NCBI GenBank assembly: GCA_017591395.1
Contig: WEDG01004562.1
Span: forward strand, 153,651 to 217,650
Direction: 5' to 3'
Source of the DNA: Schistocephalus solidus
Lineage: Eukaryota; Platyhelminthes; Cestoda; Diphyllobothriidea; Diphyllobothriidae
DNA: 64,000 nucleotides
Part shown: one piece after another, positions 1 to 9,194 of the stretch
Layout: each line of letters starts with the position of its first letter
How positions within the stretch are numbered: position 1 is the stretch's first letter
Notes under the pieces: model-generated
The model's input: only the letters and a program-made list of their open reading frames with translations
Told to the model about the DNA's origin: nothing
Databases searched by the model: none
Translations under genes and position numbers: made by a program

Positions 1-109
1 CGTATAGCATGCCGCAACTGCCTCAACACACAGTGTTGTTTTCATCTACTGGTTGCGCGGGCGGGCAAGTGTACTGTCACAGAGAAGCGCGTATTTGAAA
101 CGCAAACAG

Positions 110-608
110 CAAGAAGTCGAGTTTAGCAAACGTACGCTTTCGATTATTCATCAGCAAGCCTTTACAATAAGAGAAGGGAGGGTAGAGTAGCAACAGGTTA
201 AACATCCAATAAGCAGTATGGGGGAGAGGGTTGAGGGCGTTCAGCGGATACCTGCGACCGCAGAGGAGCAACCCAATTTTGTGCCCGTAAAAGTGTTTGT
301 AGTGGCCTCCAAGGCTCCCCTGGCCGAAGACAAACTCGGTAGCTGCGTTCACACCTCCTGCCACGTCGCGTCACAGCGACGAAGCAGTAATCTATATAAT
401 GGATTTGACACCCTCTCCCTCCCCTCTCCATCCCTCGCCCCTATAGGACTAGATTTATAACCCCTGACCTCTGAACGCCCTCAAATCTCTCCCCATACTT
501 ACTGCTTATTGGATGTTTAAATTGTTGTTACTCTACCCTCCCTTATATTATTCTAAGGGCCTGCTGATGAATAATCGCAAGCGTACGTTCGCCAAACTCG
601 AATTCTTG
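110..608. repeat. Inverted repeat with ~140-bp arms
   Basis: The segment 110-250 is repeated as its reverse complement at 465-608, at roughly 85% identity by eye. Shared blocks include the run around AACATCCAATAAGCAGT and the block GAGGGCGTTCAG. The interior of about 215 bp holds no recognised coding sequence. It may be a foldback or MITE-like DNA element or two opposed copies of one repeat. Short ORFs across it are unlikely to be genes. Confidence 0.75.
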
Positions 609-1740
609 AATTCTTACATGGGTATCATCGCTGAATTTAAAGAATATCTTTTATCAGGCCTTGAAGCAAGAAATGGCCCCCTAAACAGACCCCCGGAATG
701 AGAACGCCCACGCTACGTAGCATTTCCGAAAAGGATAAATATCTCCGTGTCCCAGCAACCACACAATCAGCCATAAACACAGTTGCGTAAGTGCGCTCTA
801 ACAGTGTGTGGATAGACACGGTAGGAAAGAGGAAGACGAGGCAGCTGAATTACAATACCTCCGAGGGTTGCTTAGAAAAAATGGCTAACCATGGTCCCAA
901 TTTTAAGCTTAACCCTAAACCCCACCACTAACCGAAACGTATCCCTGCCTTACCGCAAAGCCAACCTTAACCCTAAATCTTAAACTTACCCCCTACATTT
1001 AACCCAAACTATAACCATAAACCTAATCCTACCAGCCATAGCAATCGTCGCAACAACACCTGTATTGCCAATGGCTCCTGTTTTCATGCCCAGTTTTGGA
1101 GCCACAGAGAAAATTATTACCAGGGAATCTGCGTTACAACAGTACGCTTTTGAGCGTTGATTCTCTGCGCCTTAACTTTCAAGCGGTAGAAAACAGCTTT
1201 TTACTACAAACTTATCAATGGTTAAACATTATTGTCCTACCTGCTAAATGAGTATTTACTACTATCTGAGACAGGCATTTGTTTTCGATATATTGTTTTG
1301 ACCAATGAATCGTCAGGTTTATGAGGTGGAAAAGTAATTGCTCTCGTGTTTGGATTTCATGATACGAAGGGGATTAGCAACCGGAACATGCGAGACCTGA
1401 GATTCCAAATCATGTTCTCTGATAATATCTTTGCTGAAATTAGTCTAAATTAATCTAAAAAAATTGAGGAAACACGTATCTGGGTTCAAAGCCCCTATCC
1501 GGTATGTCGGAATGGTTAATTTTTCAAAATGCATATATTTCTAACTGCCTTTTGGCAGCTTGTGAATAGTACGCGGTTAGTTGGCTGAAACTGATGGATT
1601 TTGCCGCAAACATTCATATTAACTTTCCACCTAGCCTAAAAAAGTTTATTGCGAAGCATATACTCACACTAAAAGCATTCATTTCTGACGAAGCTAAAAA
1701 AGGTCAGCATTGAAAATTGAATATTAACTAGAGGTCTGGG
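604..1740. other. Non-coding stretch with degenerate CCCTAA-like tract
   Basis: No coding sequence is recognised. Around 905-1030 the DNA is a run of loosely repeated AACCCTAA-like words with many variants, resembling a very degraded telomere-type repeat. A similar shorter tract occurs near 7312-7370. The rest is AT-rich and shows nothing identifiable. Confidence 0.5.
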
Positions 1741-2345
1741 TGGCCCACTAACTAGCCGAACCCCTCGTATCTGCATCCTGCAATGGCAAAAAGTTGGTAA
1801 GGCACTATCTGGGCTTTCAGCTAGTTTATGTGCTGTCAGTATGATAAATAATTATGTAATTTATACTACTGACTTCATATTGGCAGCTTGTGAATAGTAC
1901 GCGGTTATCCCACAGTGGCTGAGGCACTTCGGCCCAAATATTGGCATCAAATTTCGGTCTGCACCTGTGGACCCTCGAATATACTGATCTCCGGCAGGTA
2001 AGACATTTAGTTCTGAAGAAATTAAACGGTTACTTTTTCATAGCACACAGGGAATGCTGGGGGAACCACTGATGTACTGAACTCCTCGCAGCTGTGTCAT
2101 GCAGTGGCAGAACATCGGCGAAACATGGGTCTGAGCTTGGTAAATAATAACGTAAGGTATACTACTGAATGCCTGTTGGCAGTTTGTGAATATTGTGTGG
2201 TTATCCCGTATTGGCTGAAGGACCACGGCCCAAATATTTATATCGAATTCCGGTCTGCACCTGCAAACTATCGAATATACTTATCTACTCTAAGTTGGAA
2301 AATAAGTTCCGATGAACTTAACAAGCTCCAGTACGCCTAAAAGAA
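1741..2345. repeat. Tandem repeat, ~294-bp period, two full units
   Basis: Two diverged units lie head to tail (about 1741-2057 and 2058-2345). Landmarks recur at an offset of about 294 bp: TTGGCAGCTTGTGAATAG at 1880 matches TTGGCAGTTTGTGAATAT at 2174, followed in both by GGCCCAAATATT and TTCCGGTCTGCACCTG-like blocks. A third partial copy of the landmark is at 1551. The ORF inside the second unit is a by-product of the repeat. Confidence 0.75.
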
Positions 2346-2639
2346 TGGTAAATAATTTAACATCTGAAAAGTAATATTATTTTGCATTTTGTTATTTATT
2401 ATTTTGTCTTCTGTTCTTTCTAGCTAACTACGCTATGGACATAATAAAATAGCAGCGAAGAGACTAACGAAGTCTTCAAAGGGTTAAGGAGTGCCGTTAA
2501 CCCAGTTAAGTAAGAAATTAAAGGGTCGAATCGCTCCTCGATGGTAATAGGCTTATTCAGGTGCTCTATGTAGCGACGTGGTTACTTCACAATTCCAGCC
2601 GACATCTCAATTCGGCCGTAGTGCACGACGAAGTTCGCC

Positions 2640-3090
2640 GTATACCCTGCAGCCTGGCTGGAGCAACACCGGTGACTCGCACGTGGATTAATTTATAATA
2701 ATGACAGCCTTGCACAGCATCTGTCTAACTCTCCCTCTCCTCTCTCACCCTGCTGTGCCCAATGGGAACACCAAGTCAGGACGACCACAGGCAGGACCGC
2801 GTGCAGTGGCTGATAAGGCTACACAGGCCATTCTCGCTTCAGCAGTGAGTGACTGAACGAACTCGCGAACAGAAAGCCCATCCATTCTTCTACGCGTGCC
2901 TCACACACGCCTTGACCAGGGAACAGCTCGGATTCCATTTTGAATTGGAGAGGGGCATGGAGGGCACTCTGTACTGGGGGCGGAGAACCGATTTATACCG
3001 TCAGCTGGCCGCCTTCCAAGGCACGGCTTTAAGCCCACTGTGTTACATTCAACGCGCGTCACAGTGATTACAATGAGGAATATATGCGGA
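2640..3090. repeat. Dispersed repeat related to 15361-15438
   Basis: Positions 2761-2838 resemble 15361-15438, sharing AAGTCAGGACGACCACAGGCAGGACC versus CAGTCAGGATGACCATAGGCGGGACC followed by AGTGGCTG. This marks an interspersed repeat, perhaps a retrotransposon 5' region. No protein is recognised. Confidence 0.55.
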
Positions 3091-3667
3091 GTGCTGGGGA
3101 GACGAAGTCCCCCATGCTGACCACTCTTGCTCTCCAAATGCACTAGTCCGCGGTCAGAATTCTTCGGTCATCCGATATGCGATCGGGTGCGAGTGATTAG
3201 CCAGGTGCGGGTTTGCGCTTAGTTGTGCCATCGCACCTACATGTATAGGAGTTGTTGTGATTCGCAGACGCTGTGCAGTCCGATTCTTGCGTGCTGACCC
3301 AGCCAATTTTTTCACGTGTACCGTTTTAAGGGTCAACCATTCTATCTAGTCCACTGTTTATAAACCCTGGTGTAAATTTGTATTCCTTTTCATTTCTGTG
3401 AATAGTCCCATGTTAAACTTAAAAAGTCACATCGGCAAACTCGTGTTTTCGGTAACTCCTCGTCGGGTCGGTACAATTACAGGGAAATGAACATATGAGG
3501 TATTGGCAGGGTTTAAAAAGGTAAAATTGTTAATATTGATCGTTTGCACGCCGCCTACATGGTGAGATCGGCATGTAGAGGTCATTGGGACTGTGGGAAT
3601 GGCGGGAGGTAGGGTTGAGTTTGGGGATTGAACATCACTGTAAAGTACGCGGAGTGAATAACTGTTA

Positions 3668-3994
3668 TCAGAGGAAGGAGAAGTCGTGTGAACACCACCT
3701 GAAGTGGTTGTCAGCCATGGAAGAGAGAGCGCCTGTGCGAGTATCTTTTGACAGCGGTTGCAGGCACTCGTTAGCGAAGTTCACTTTTGTCCGGTAGTTA
3801 ACCTGAAAGGCTTCCTTGAGGTCAACGCGGTCCTTAGTATCAACTAGATAGGTGAGGATAGAACTCCAGATTGATCTAGTTTCACCTTTGCATAACCAGA
3901 TAGGTATGTGTTCACGCACCCTCTTTTCCAGGCACTGCGTTGTACGGCGAATGTATCCTGCTCCACAGGAACAAGTGAATGAGTAAATACACAT
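3668..3994 (-). pseudogene. Penelope-like element, GIY-YIG endonuclease fragment
   Basis: A 108-residue open frame on the minus strand begins MCIYSFTCSCGAGYI and continues RRTTQCLEKRVREHIP. This is the layout of the C-terminal GIY-YIG nuclease of Penelope-like retroelements: a Cys pair, the G-x-x-Y-I core, then Arg and the R-E-H helix. The Gly after Y-I is Arg here, so the YIG triad is broken. No reverse transcriptase is joined to it, so this is a 5'-truncated relic. Function in an intact element is target cleavage during retrotransposition (family knowledge). A second GIY-YIG relic and an RT relic lie at 5741 and 8402 in this window. Confidence 0.7.
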
Positions 3995-3999
3995 TGATT

Positions 4000-5520
4000 A
4001 TCCTAATAGACCGTTGAATTATATCGGTCAGTGCTAATTAAATAACGCTAGGCGTATGGAGTATGTAATCGCCTGCCTGTATGTCTATGTTATGTCCAAA
4101 GCAGAAGCAATGAAAAAGTCGTTAAAAAATGATAGTTTGGAATGTATTAACTGGAATGGGCAAAACAGGTCAATCATGACATTACCTTTGGTTGTCTTCA
4201 AGGTAATCGAACAACTCGTGGATTTATTACATGTACTTCAATTGCACTGGTTCTATGACCCCTTGACCACTGCAGACTGTGTTGGCTCACATTGGAGACA
4301 CGCGATTGCATTATCAGTAATTAAGTACATATTTTCCCTCATGTTAATAAAGAATAGAAAAATGTCACATTAACTGATCACAGGCTTGAAGGTTAGCCAA
4401 GGTCTCGGAAGCGGACAGGATAGTCACTTTAGAAGACAAACTTTGCACTCGGGATTAAGGGTAAATCCATACCTGCTTGTTGGTGAAGTGGCGACTGCAA
4501 CTTCAGCTGCCAGTGATAGCAGTATTCTGCTATAAGTAGGCGGAGTTATTTCTGTCAGTTCTGGTTATAACGTGGAGGACCCCGTTAGGCAAAAGTGACT
4601 GGAAAGCGCGGAAAAGCGGAAATCAGCTCGAAAGGAGTACTAACGTCAGGTTCTACCAATAGAAAACACGAAAAAATATCTAGACCCAGGTTGAGGAGCA
4701 CAAAGTATCCATGTAACCAAAACTCATTAAACAAATAATCTGCCGAGGGGTGTGGGTTTTGGGTAAGGAAGTTCCTGTGATATTTGTTTTACGCCTAAAC
4801 CGTAGGACAAACCGAAAGGGTAACTGGTACTGAGAGGTAGATCGCAAGCCAGGAGGTGAATAACGCATGAGAGACCTTTGCGCAGCCGTTTAACGTTCAT
4901 TTGAAGACCGTTTGCAGTCCCACTGACTAGATATAGGCCCTAATCACGTATTCTCTCCAGAAAAGTCAATATTCTGACTCCGATAATGACCTTCCGGGCT
5001 TCCCATGGATATTCTTGATTTCCCCGCAGTTCCCTTCCCTGATGAGAGCCTCACACGCTCGTACATTGCGGGTGCACATATCTCATACTTAATTTTCATT
5101 ATACCTGTCCTTTTCACACTGCTGTACTTAGTCTAGCTGTTTTCACGGAAACCAGCTTTTGGAGCCACTGTTCACAGCTCACTTCCATAATTCGCTTCCG
5201 CTTAGTTCACAAGTACGTAGACAGTTATGCTGCTCTCGCTCGATTTTAAAGCTTTCAAACTAACACTCATCCTGCCGTTTCCTAGTTTATTTTACTGATT
5301 TCCAATAGGTCGCTAGAGGGATGGATGTGAAATTACAGTAACAGAAATATAAGCTGACCTGTTAATAAAACACTCTTAATAATATCTCTATGACACACAA
5401 AGCCTGCGCAGTTCGAAAGGCAGCGAAAGGATCACGTGTTTACAAGATAATTGGGCTGTTCATCTTAGCTTTATTCTATGCCCGCGATCATCGCACACCA
5501 TCTAATGGCACTGAAGGTAG
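4000..5520. other. No recognised feature
   Basis: Both strands contain only short ORFs (up to about 105 codons) without family motifs, splice architecture or clear repeats. I see nothing supportable here. Confidence 0.4.
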
Positions 5521-5525
5521 ACAAC

Positions 5526-5527
5526 TA

Positions 5528-5581
<54 letters not shown>

Positions 5582-5646
5582 GCAGAAGATTATGATGAAG
5601 AAGAAGAAGAAAAAGAGGAAAGAAGCAGCAGCAACAGAACAAGAAG
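5526..5646. repeat. (TAA)n microsatellite followed by GAA-rich purine tract
   Basis: A nearly pure TAA run spans about 5526-5581 and is followed by an imperfect GAA/GCA-rich purine tract to about 5646. It lies about 95 bp upstream of the GIY-YIG fragment at 5741. Confidence 0.9.
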
Positions 5647-5740
5647 AAGGTTATTTGCTCGCCGGAATCATAGCTTTATTCGTGAGAGCTTTCGAATCCT
5701 AATGAGTTAGTCGGGTGTACTGCATCACATCCCATGTCAA

Positions 5741-5995
5741 AATTGCCACCTTAACTACAGAGGACAGACTGGACGTATAATTGGCTCGCGCACACACGAG
5801 CAAAAGCATGCTTTTAGGCGGTTTGGGGGCTAATCACAAGTGGCCGTCCACACCTGCGAAACGAGTCATGAGTTTAACTTTGCAGCCACGAAGGTAACAG
5901 CCCACGCCAAAAGCCAGAAAAGCTGACAATTGATTGAAGTCCGGGCCTCCGGTGAAAACTCAGCCAATCGATTTATCGATCTGGCGCTTGAATAC
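5741..5995 (+). pseudogene. Penelope-like element, second GIY-YIG fragment
   Basis: One plus-strand frame reads NCHLNYRGQTGR, then a region with R and H-E, then HTCETSHEFNFAATKV, and later an NRFIDLALEY segment. NY-x-GQTGR with a following Arg and His-Glu is the signature of the GIY-YIG nuclease found in Penelope-like retroelements, and the H-x-F-N/D-F and IN-R-x-IDL-like parts match their C-terminal extension. Two in-frame stops (TAA near 5813, TGA near 5912) show it is dead. It differs clearly from the 3668-3994 fragment, so at least two Penelope lineages have been here. No ATG or RT is attached. Confidence 0.7.
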
Positions 5996-6109
5996 ATACT
6001 GTTGCTTGTTTTTGTTACCGCTTTTATCTCTGAAGATGAACTCCAGGAAGAGTTCGAAAGCTCAGACGAATAACGCCATAATTCAGGCCAGCGAACAACC
6101 TTCATATTC

Positions 6110-7460
6110 TCTGCTTATACTGGAATGCGAACATACGCCTCTGTACGGCTCTGGTGTCCATTTAAACCAAAATGGCAGAAAGTGTCCCTCTTATAGCAAA
6201 TGGGCTAGAAGAACGTGGGGGTCTCAGTTTGTGGAGATATCCTCTTCTTGAACCATTCCACATAGCCAGAATGAATCGATCTCAGCGCCAGTTGAAAAAG
6301 TGCCCATTGTTGAAAGCATGACCTTTGCCTCACTGAAAAAACTGATGTTAAAATAAGGCCACTATGGCATGCTTGTAACTGGAAGGTGATTCCCTGTGGG
6401 TGAACTATTTCTCCAGAGTCATGGGCTCTGTGCATTCCAACGGATGATCAACCAAAACCTCATAAGACATGCTAAATCACTTCCCTTCCACGTTATCGGC
6501 CGCATGCGTTAGAGGTCATATTGGCCACCTTGAACGTTTTGCTCCCTTTCCGCTGTGCGCTGGACCAATTAAATAATCTTCTGCAACAATACCTACAGTT
6601 GTCGCACACAATTAATTTTTACAAGGATCCCACAGACGAGGTAGCTCTTTCGCTGGTCTCTTTGAAAGTTGAAATTTATTTTTAAGTGGTTGAAATGTTT
6701 GCATTTTCTACACAGTTTTTACACGGGTTATATGGTCTCTACGTGACCCTTTGCGGGGTTATGGTTCCTTCTTTCGAACTTAGTAGTTGTTTGGGCTTAA
6801 TGTCAGTAGTAAAATTGTTACGCCCATTTTGAATTTACGGACCCAAGAATAGTTATCTTGGGAGGCAATGTCTGACCAGCATAGACTCAGTCGAACGTTT
6901 ATCTATAGGTTAAATAAACAAACACCTCCACATATCCGATGTCCGGATCTGTCGTCCACTTCTCAGTTGCGTTAATTCAATTTTTGGATATGGTAGGTGA
7001 TGCTGAAAGCCATCCGATGCGCCAGTAAGGTGACAAGGATTAAATATGCAGCCTTACTGAGGACGTAGAGCACAGGAAGACGGCTTTATCAGTCGGGATT
7101 TTACGGCGTGGTAATTAACTAAATATGTGAAAACCATTTGAAAAACTCGAAGTTATGCAATATGTTCTTTTTATTACTCCAACGAGGGATCGGAACAGAC
7201 CGTTCAGTTTGAAAGCTACGGAGTAAGAGCGAGCGAATGGGTGGAAATTAGGTAACCCAAAGTTATTGGTTAAAAAGGCCGGATTGGGCAAGTGTATGTG
7301 ATAAGCAAACTGAACCCTAAGCTAACCTTAAACCTAAAGCTAGCCCTAACGCTACCCGCAAACATGTTTGTAAGCATAATCTCTATCATAATCCTATTAT
7401 ACTACGCCTACTTAAATGAAATCGATAGGCATGTTATTATAAGATAACCTGAAGGGCATT
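6110..7460. other. No recognised gene; short CCCTAA-like tract
   Basis: No convincing ORF or repeat is visible apart from a short tract of AACCCTAAG/AACCTAAA words near 7312-7370, similar to the one near 905-1030. Confidence 0.4.
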
Positions 7461-7462
7461 AG

Positions 7463-7609
7463 TGGATGAACGCTTCACCGATCGGTTACGGGACTCACTT
7501 GTCCCCTTCTGCCTTGGGGCTCACACTCGAGCCCACCAGCAGCAGCACAGCGACTAGTAGTATAGGCAGATGATTGAGTCCCTTAACCGATCGGTGAGGT
7601 GTCCATCCG
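7463..7609. repeat. CACCGATCGGTTAC module, inverted pair
   Basis: The block 7463-7497 (CACCGATCGGTTACGGGACTCA) recurs inverted at 7575-7609 (TGAGTCCCTTAACCGATCGGTG). The same module recurs at 9407-9432 in minus orientation and in degraded form near 8052, 20443 and 21000, each time just outside a tRNA-headed SINE. It is followed by a shared CTTTGGGGCTCACNCTAGAGC-like block, so it looks like an integral 5' part of the composite repeat. Confidence 0.7.
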
Positions 7610-7647
7610 CCAATGTCAGTATTCCCGATATAAACTTGCAAGCCAAC

Positions 7648-7803
7648 GAGCCTGTGGCTCAATGGTTAGAGTGTTGGATTTCTAAGCAAAATGTCACGGG
7701 TTAGAGCCTCGGGTGGTCACCCAACTGGGGTTGGGTACGGCTGGCTGATGACCGTTAACTTACCAAAAATGGTTATTCCAATCTCGCTTATTCTTGTCGG
7801 CAA
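7648..7803 (+). mobile_element. tRNA-headed SINE-like element, degraded hammerhead
   Basis: The head GTGGCTCAATGGTTAGAG resembles pol III box A, and GGGTTAGAGCC about 40 nt later is a box B variant, with a tRNA-like anticodon-arm region between. It is followed by GGTTGGGTACGGCTGG and CTGATGA. In this copy the hammerhead-like core is damaged: GAAA has become AAAA and stem II no longer pairs. The element ends in the family tail CTTGTCGG. Confidence 0.7.
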
Positions 7804-7974
7804 TGCTCAGAACCTAGGGGGCACACATTCAGTCGTCGCCTTAAAATGACTCATTTATCCAATAACTGAAGTCAGACTTCTTGAGGATAACCTTTACTCA
7901 CTTCGCAGATGTATGCTTTAGTTGCCTGAACTTTAGTTACTTGCATGTGACCGTGAAAGGCTTAATTAATATTT

Positions 7975-7976
<2 letters not shown>

Positions 7977-8040
<64 letters not shown>
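7977..8040. repeat. (AT)n microsatellite
   Basis: An uninterrupted alternating AT run of about 64 bp lies just 5' of the palindromic SINE at 8148-8392; a shorter ATATATATA run directly follows that SINE. Confidence 0.95.
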
Positions 8041-8043
<3 letters not shown>

Positions 8044-8168
8044 TGGGGCTCACCGATCTGCTTAAGGAACATGTACGTTCCGTTGTGCCCTTGAGCTCAG
8101 ACTACAGCTCTCGCAGGCGGTCGCATAGCGACGTTTAGCATATGATGAAATGGAAACGACAAAGATAA

Positions 8169-8223
8169 GGGAGACCGGAATGGCCATTTCTGGCTTATTA
8201 GCTGTCATCAGCCAGTCATACCC
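8169..8223 (-). ncRNA. Hammerhead-like motif, left arm of palindrome
   Basis: Read on the minus strand: stem I strand GACTGG, then CTGATGA (8205-8211), stem II region (8191-8204), GAAA (8187-8190), the ATGGCCAT mini-stem III, U at the cleavage position (8179), then CCGGTC. All invariant core bases are present. Stem II has two mismatches (CAGCT against AGCCA), so it is weaker than the right-arm copy. Confidence 0.55.
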
Positions 8224-8234
8224 AATCCCAAGTG

Positions 8235-8289
8235 TGGCACACCTGGTAGAGCGTTCGACTCAAATACCAAAGGTCGTGGGTTCGAATCC
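8235..8289 (+). promoter_or_regulatory. RNA polymerase III internal promoter, box A and box B
   Basis: TGGCACACCTGG (8235-8246) fits the box A consensus TRGYNNANNNG, and GGTTCGAATCC (8279-8289) is an exact box B match. Spacing and the T-arm (GTGGG, TTCGAAT loop, CCCAT) are tRNA-like, with a CAA at the anticodon position, but the anticodon stem is mismatched. This is best read as a tRNA-derived SINE promoter rather than a working tRNA. Confidence 0.75.
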
Positions 8290-8311
8290 CATGTGTGCCA
8301 CACTTGGGATT

Positions 8312-8366
8312 GGGTATGACTGGCTGATGATGGCTAATAAGCCAGAAATGGCCATTCCGGTCTCCC
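8312..8366 (+). ncRNA. Putative type I hammerhead ribozyme (best copy)
   Basis: Order on the plus strand: outer stem I GGG (8312-8314), bulge TAT, inner stem I GACTGG (8318-8323), CTGATGA (8324-8330), stem II TGGCT-AATA-AGCCA (8331-8344, five perfect pairs), GAAA (8345-8348), mini-stem III AT-GGCC-AT (8348-8355), U17 (8356), then CCGGTC (8357-8362), T, CCC (8364-8366). CCGGUC pairs with GACUGG over six positions (one G-U) and CCC with GGG, leaving a TAT/T internal loop that could dock with the stem II loop. All invariant hammerhead positions are satisfied, including A15.1-U16.1. Predicted cleavage follows 8356. Two-bp stem III hammerheads are known in Penelope-like and retrozyme elements and act best as dimers (family knowledge). 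Confidence 0.7.
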
Positions 8367-8401
8367 TTGTCTTTGTCGGTTCCATTTCATATATATATAC
8401 T

Positions 8402-8895
8402 AGTTCTGCCAGTAGACCCGAGATTGGTGAGCTCGTTGGGGTACCCTTAACCTGTTGATAGAAATTTCCATCGAATTTACAGTAGTTATTGAGAGAGAGC
8501 CTAAGCATTTCTGAAGGGTGCTGTATTGGGATGTCGATTGGGTTATCTTGCAGGCACTGAGTTACACTCTCACTGATCAATTCATGTGGTATTGAAGAAA
8601 ACAGGGCAACTACGTCGAACGATAGAATACACTCATCATGACTTACTTTAAGGCCGTGGATCTTCTGGAGGAATGCCTGAGAGTTTTTAATGCTGTATTG
8701 TGATCCAGCGGTGAGGTGCTTCAGATGCCGGTACAAAAATTTAGCAAGGTTGTAAGTGAGCGATCCATTGAGTGGTACTATGATCCTCAACGGTGCACCA
8801 GCTTTGTGCACTTTTGGGAGGCCAAATGCACGTGCAATGTGTACATCCGGTGCAATTACCTCTGTCCCCATCCCGCATCGACGACCATTACGTTT
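8402..8895 (-). pseudogene. Penelope-like element, reverse transcriptase fragment
   Basis: The minus-strand frame includes FGLPKVHKAGAPLR, a conserved Penelope RT opening block, then YNLAKFLYRHLKHL, SFDVVALFSSIPHE (RT motif A with catalytic Asp) and VKGTPTSSPISG (motif B; family usually has GTPMGSPISG). It is cut off right after ISGLLAEL at 8402, where the palindromic SINE begins, so the catalytic YxDD motif is missing. The N-terminal limit is near 8895; further upstream residues do not look like the family. It is a truncated non-functional copy. Confidence 0.85.
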
Positions 8896-9194
8896 ACCGT
8901 CTACAGTCGCATTTACTTGCCATCCCCCTTCGCCTCCGACACAGGGAGCCCTAACAGCCACCCCCTAACCGGCCCCAATCCAATTGTGTGCCCATTCCTC
9001 ACACCCCAGTTGATTGTCTATCCTTGTCTGTCCTGTAGCACAGACTGGTCATCCGACCATTTCATTTCTTCTCTGTTCATTTCGTCTGACGACGGGTTGG
9101 TGTGACCAACTTGAAAATTCACGAGTACAACTATATTTTCTGACGAGCCTTTTTTCTTCACTATATCATCTCGAAATGCAGAATTATATGCCCG

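Larger units (their letters stand above)
8148..8392. mobile_element. Head-to-head palindromic SINE with two opposed hammerhead motifs
   Basis: Left arm 8148-8239 is the near-perfect reverse complement of the arm ending at 8392. The loop of the palindrome is a tRNA-like sequence with intact box A (8235-8246) and box B (8279-8289). Each arm encodes a hammerhead-like motif on the outward strand (8169-8223 minus, 8312-8366 plus). AT-rich runs flank both ends. The same head-to-head arrangement recurs at 20545-20830 and 21080-21235, so it appears to be a property of the family rather than a single accident. It is inserted against, and truncates, the Penelope RT fragment at 8402. Confidence 0.8.

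Noticed and set aside
2104..2340. 78-codon ORF
   Set aside because: It lies wholly within the second unit of a tandem repeat and the first unit is not open.
8229..8300. Possible functional tRNA gene
   Set aside because: Box A/B and the T-arm are good but the anticodon stem is mismatched and the unit sits inside a repeated palindrome; it is a tRNA-derived SINE head.
8345..8362. Alternative hammerhead fold using GGTC as the cleavage triplet with a longer stem III
   Set aside because: It needs a bulged G in stem III and leaves stem I unpaired; the 2-bp stem III fold pairs far better.
8260..8961. 233-codon minus-strand ORF as one gene
   Set aside because: Its C-terminal third is SINE sequence and its N-terminus is not family-like; only about 8402-8895 is Penelope RT.
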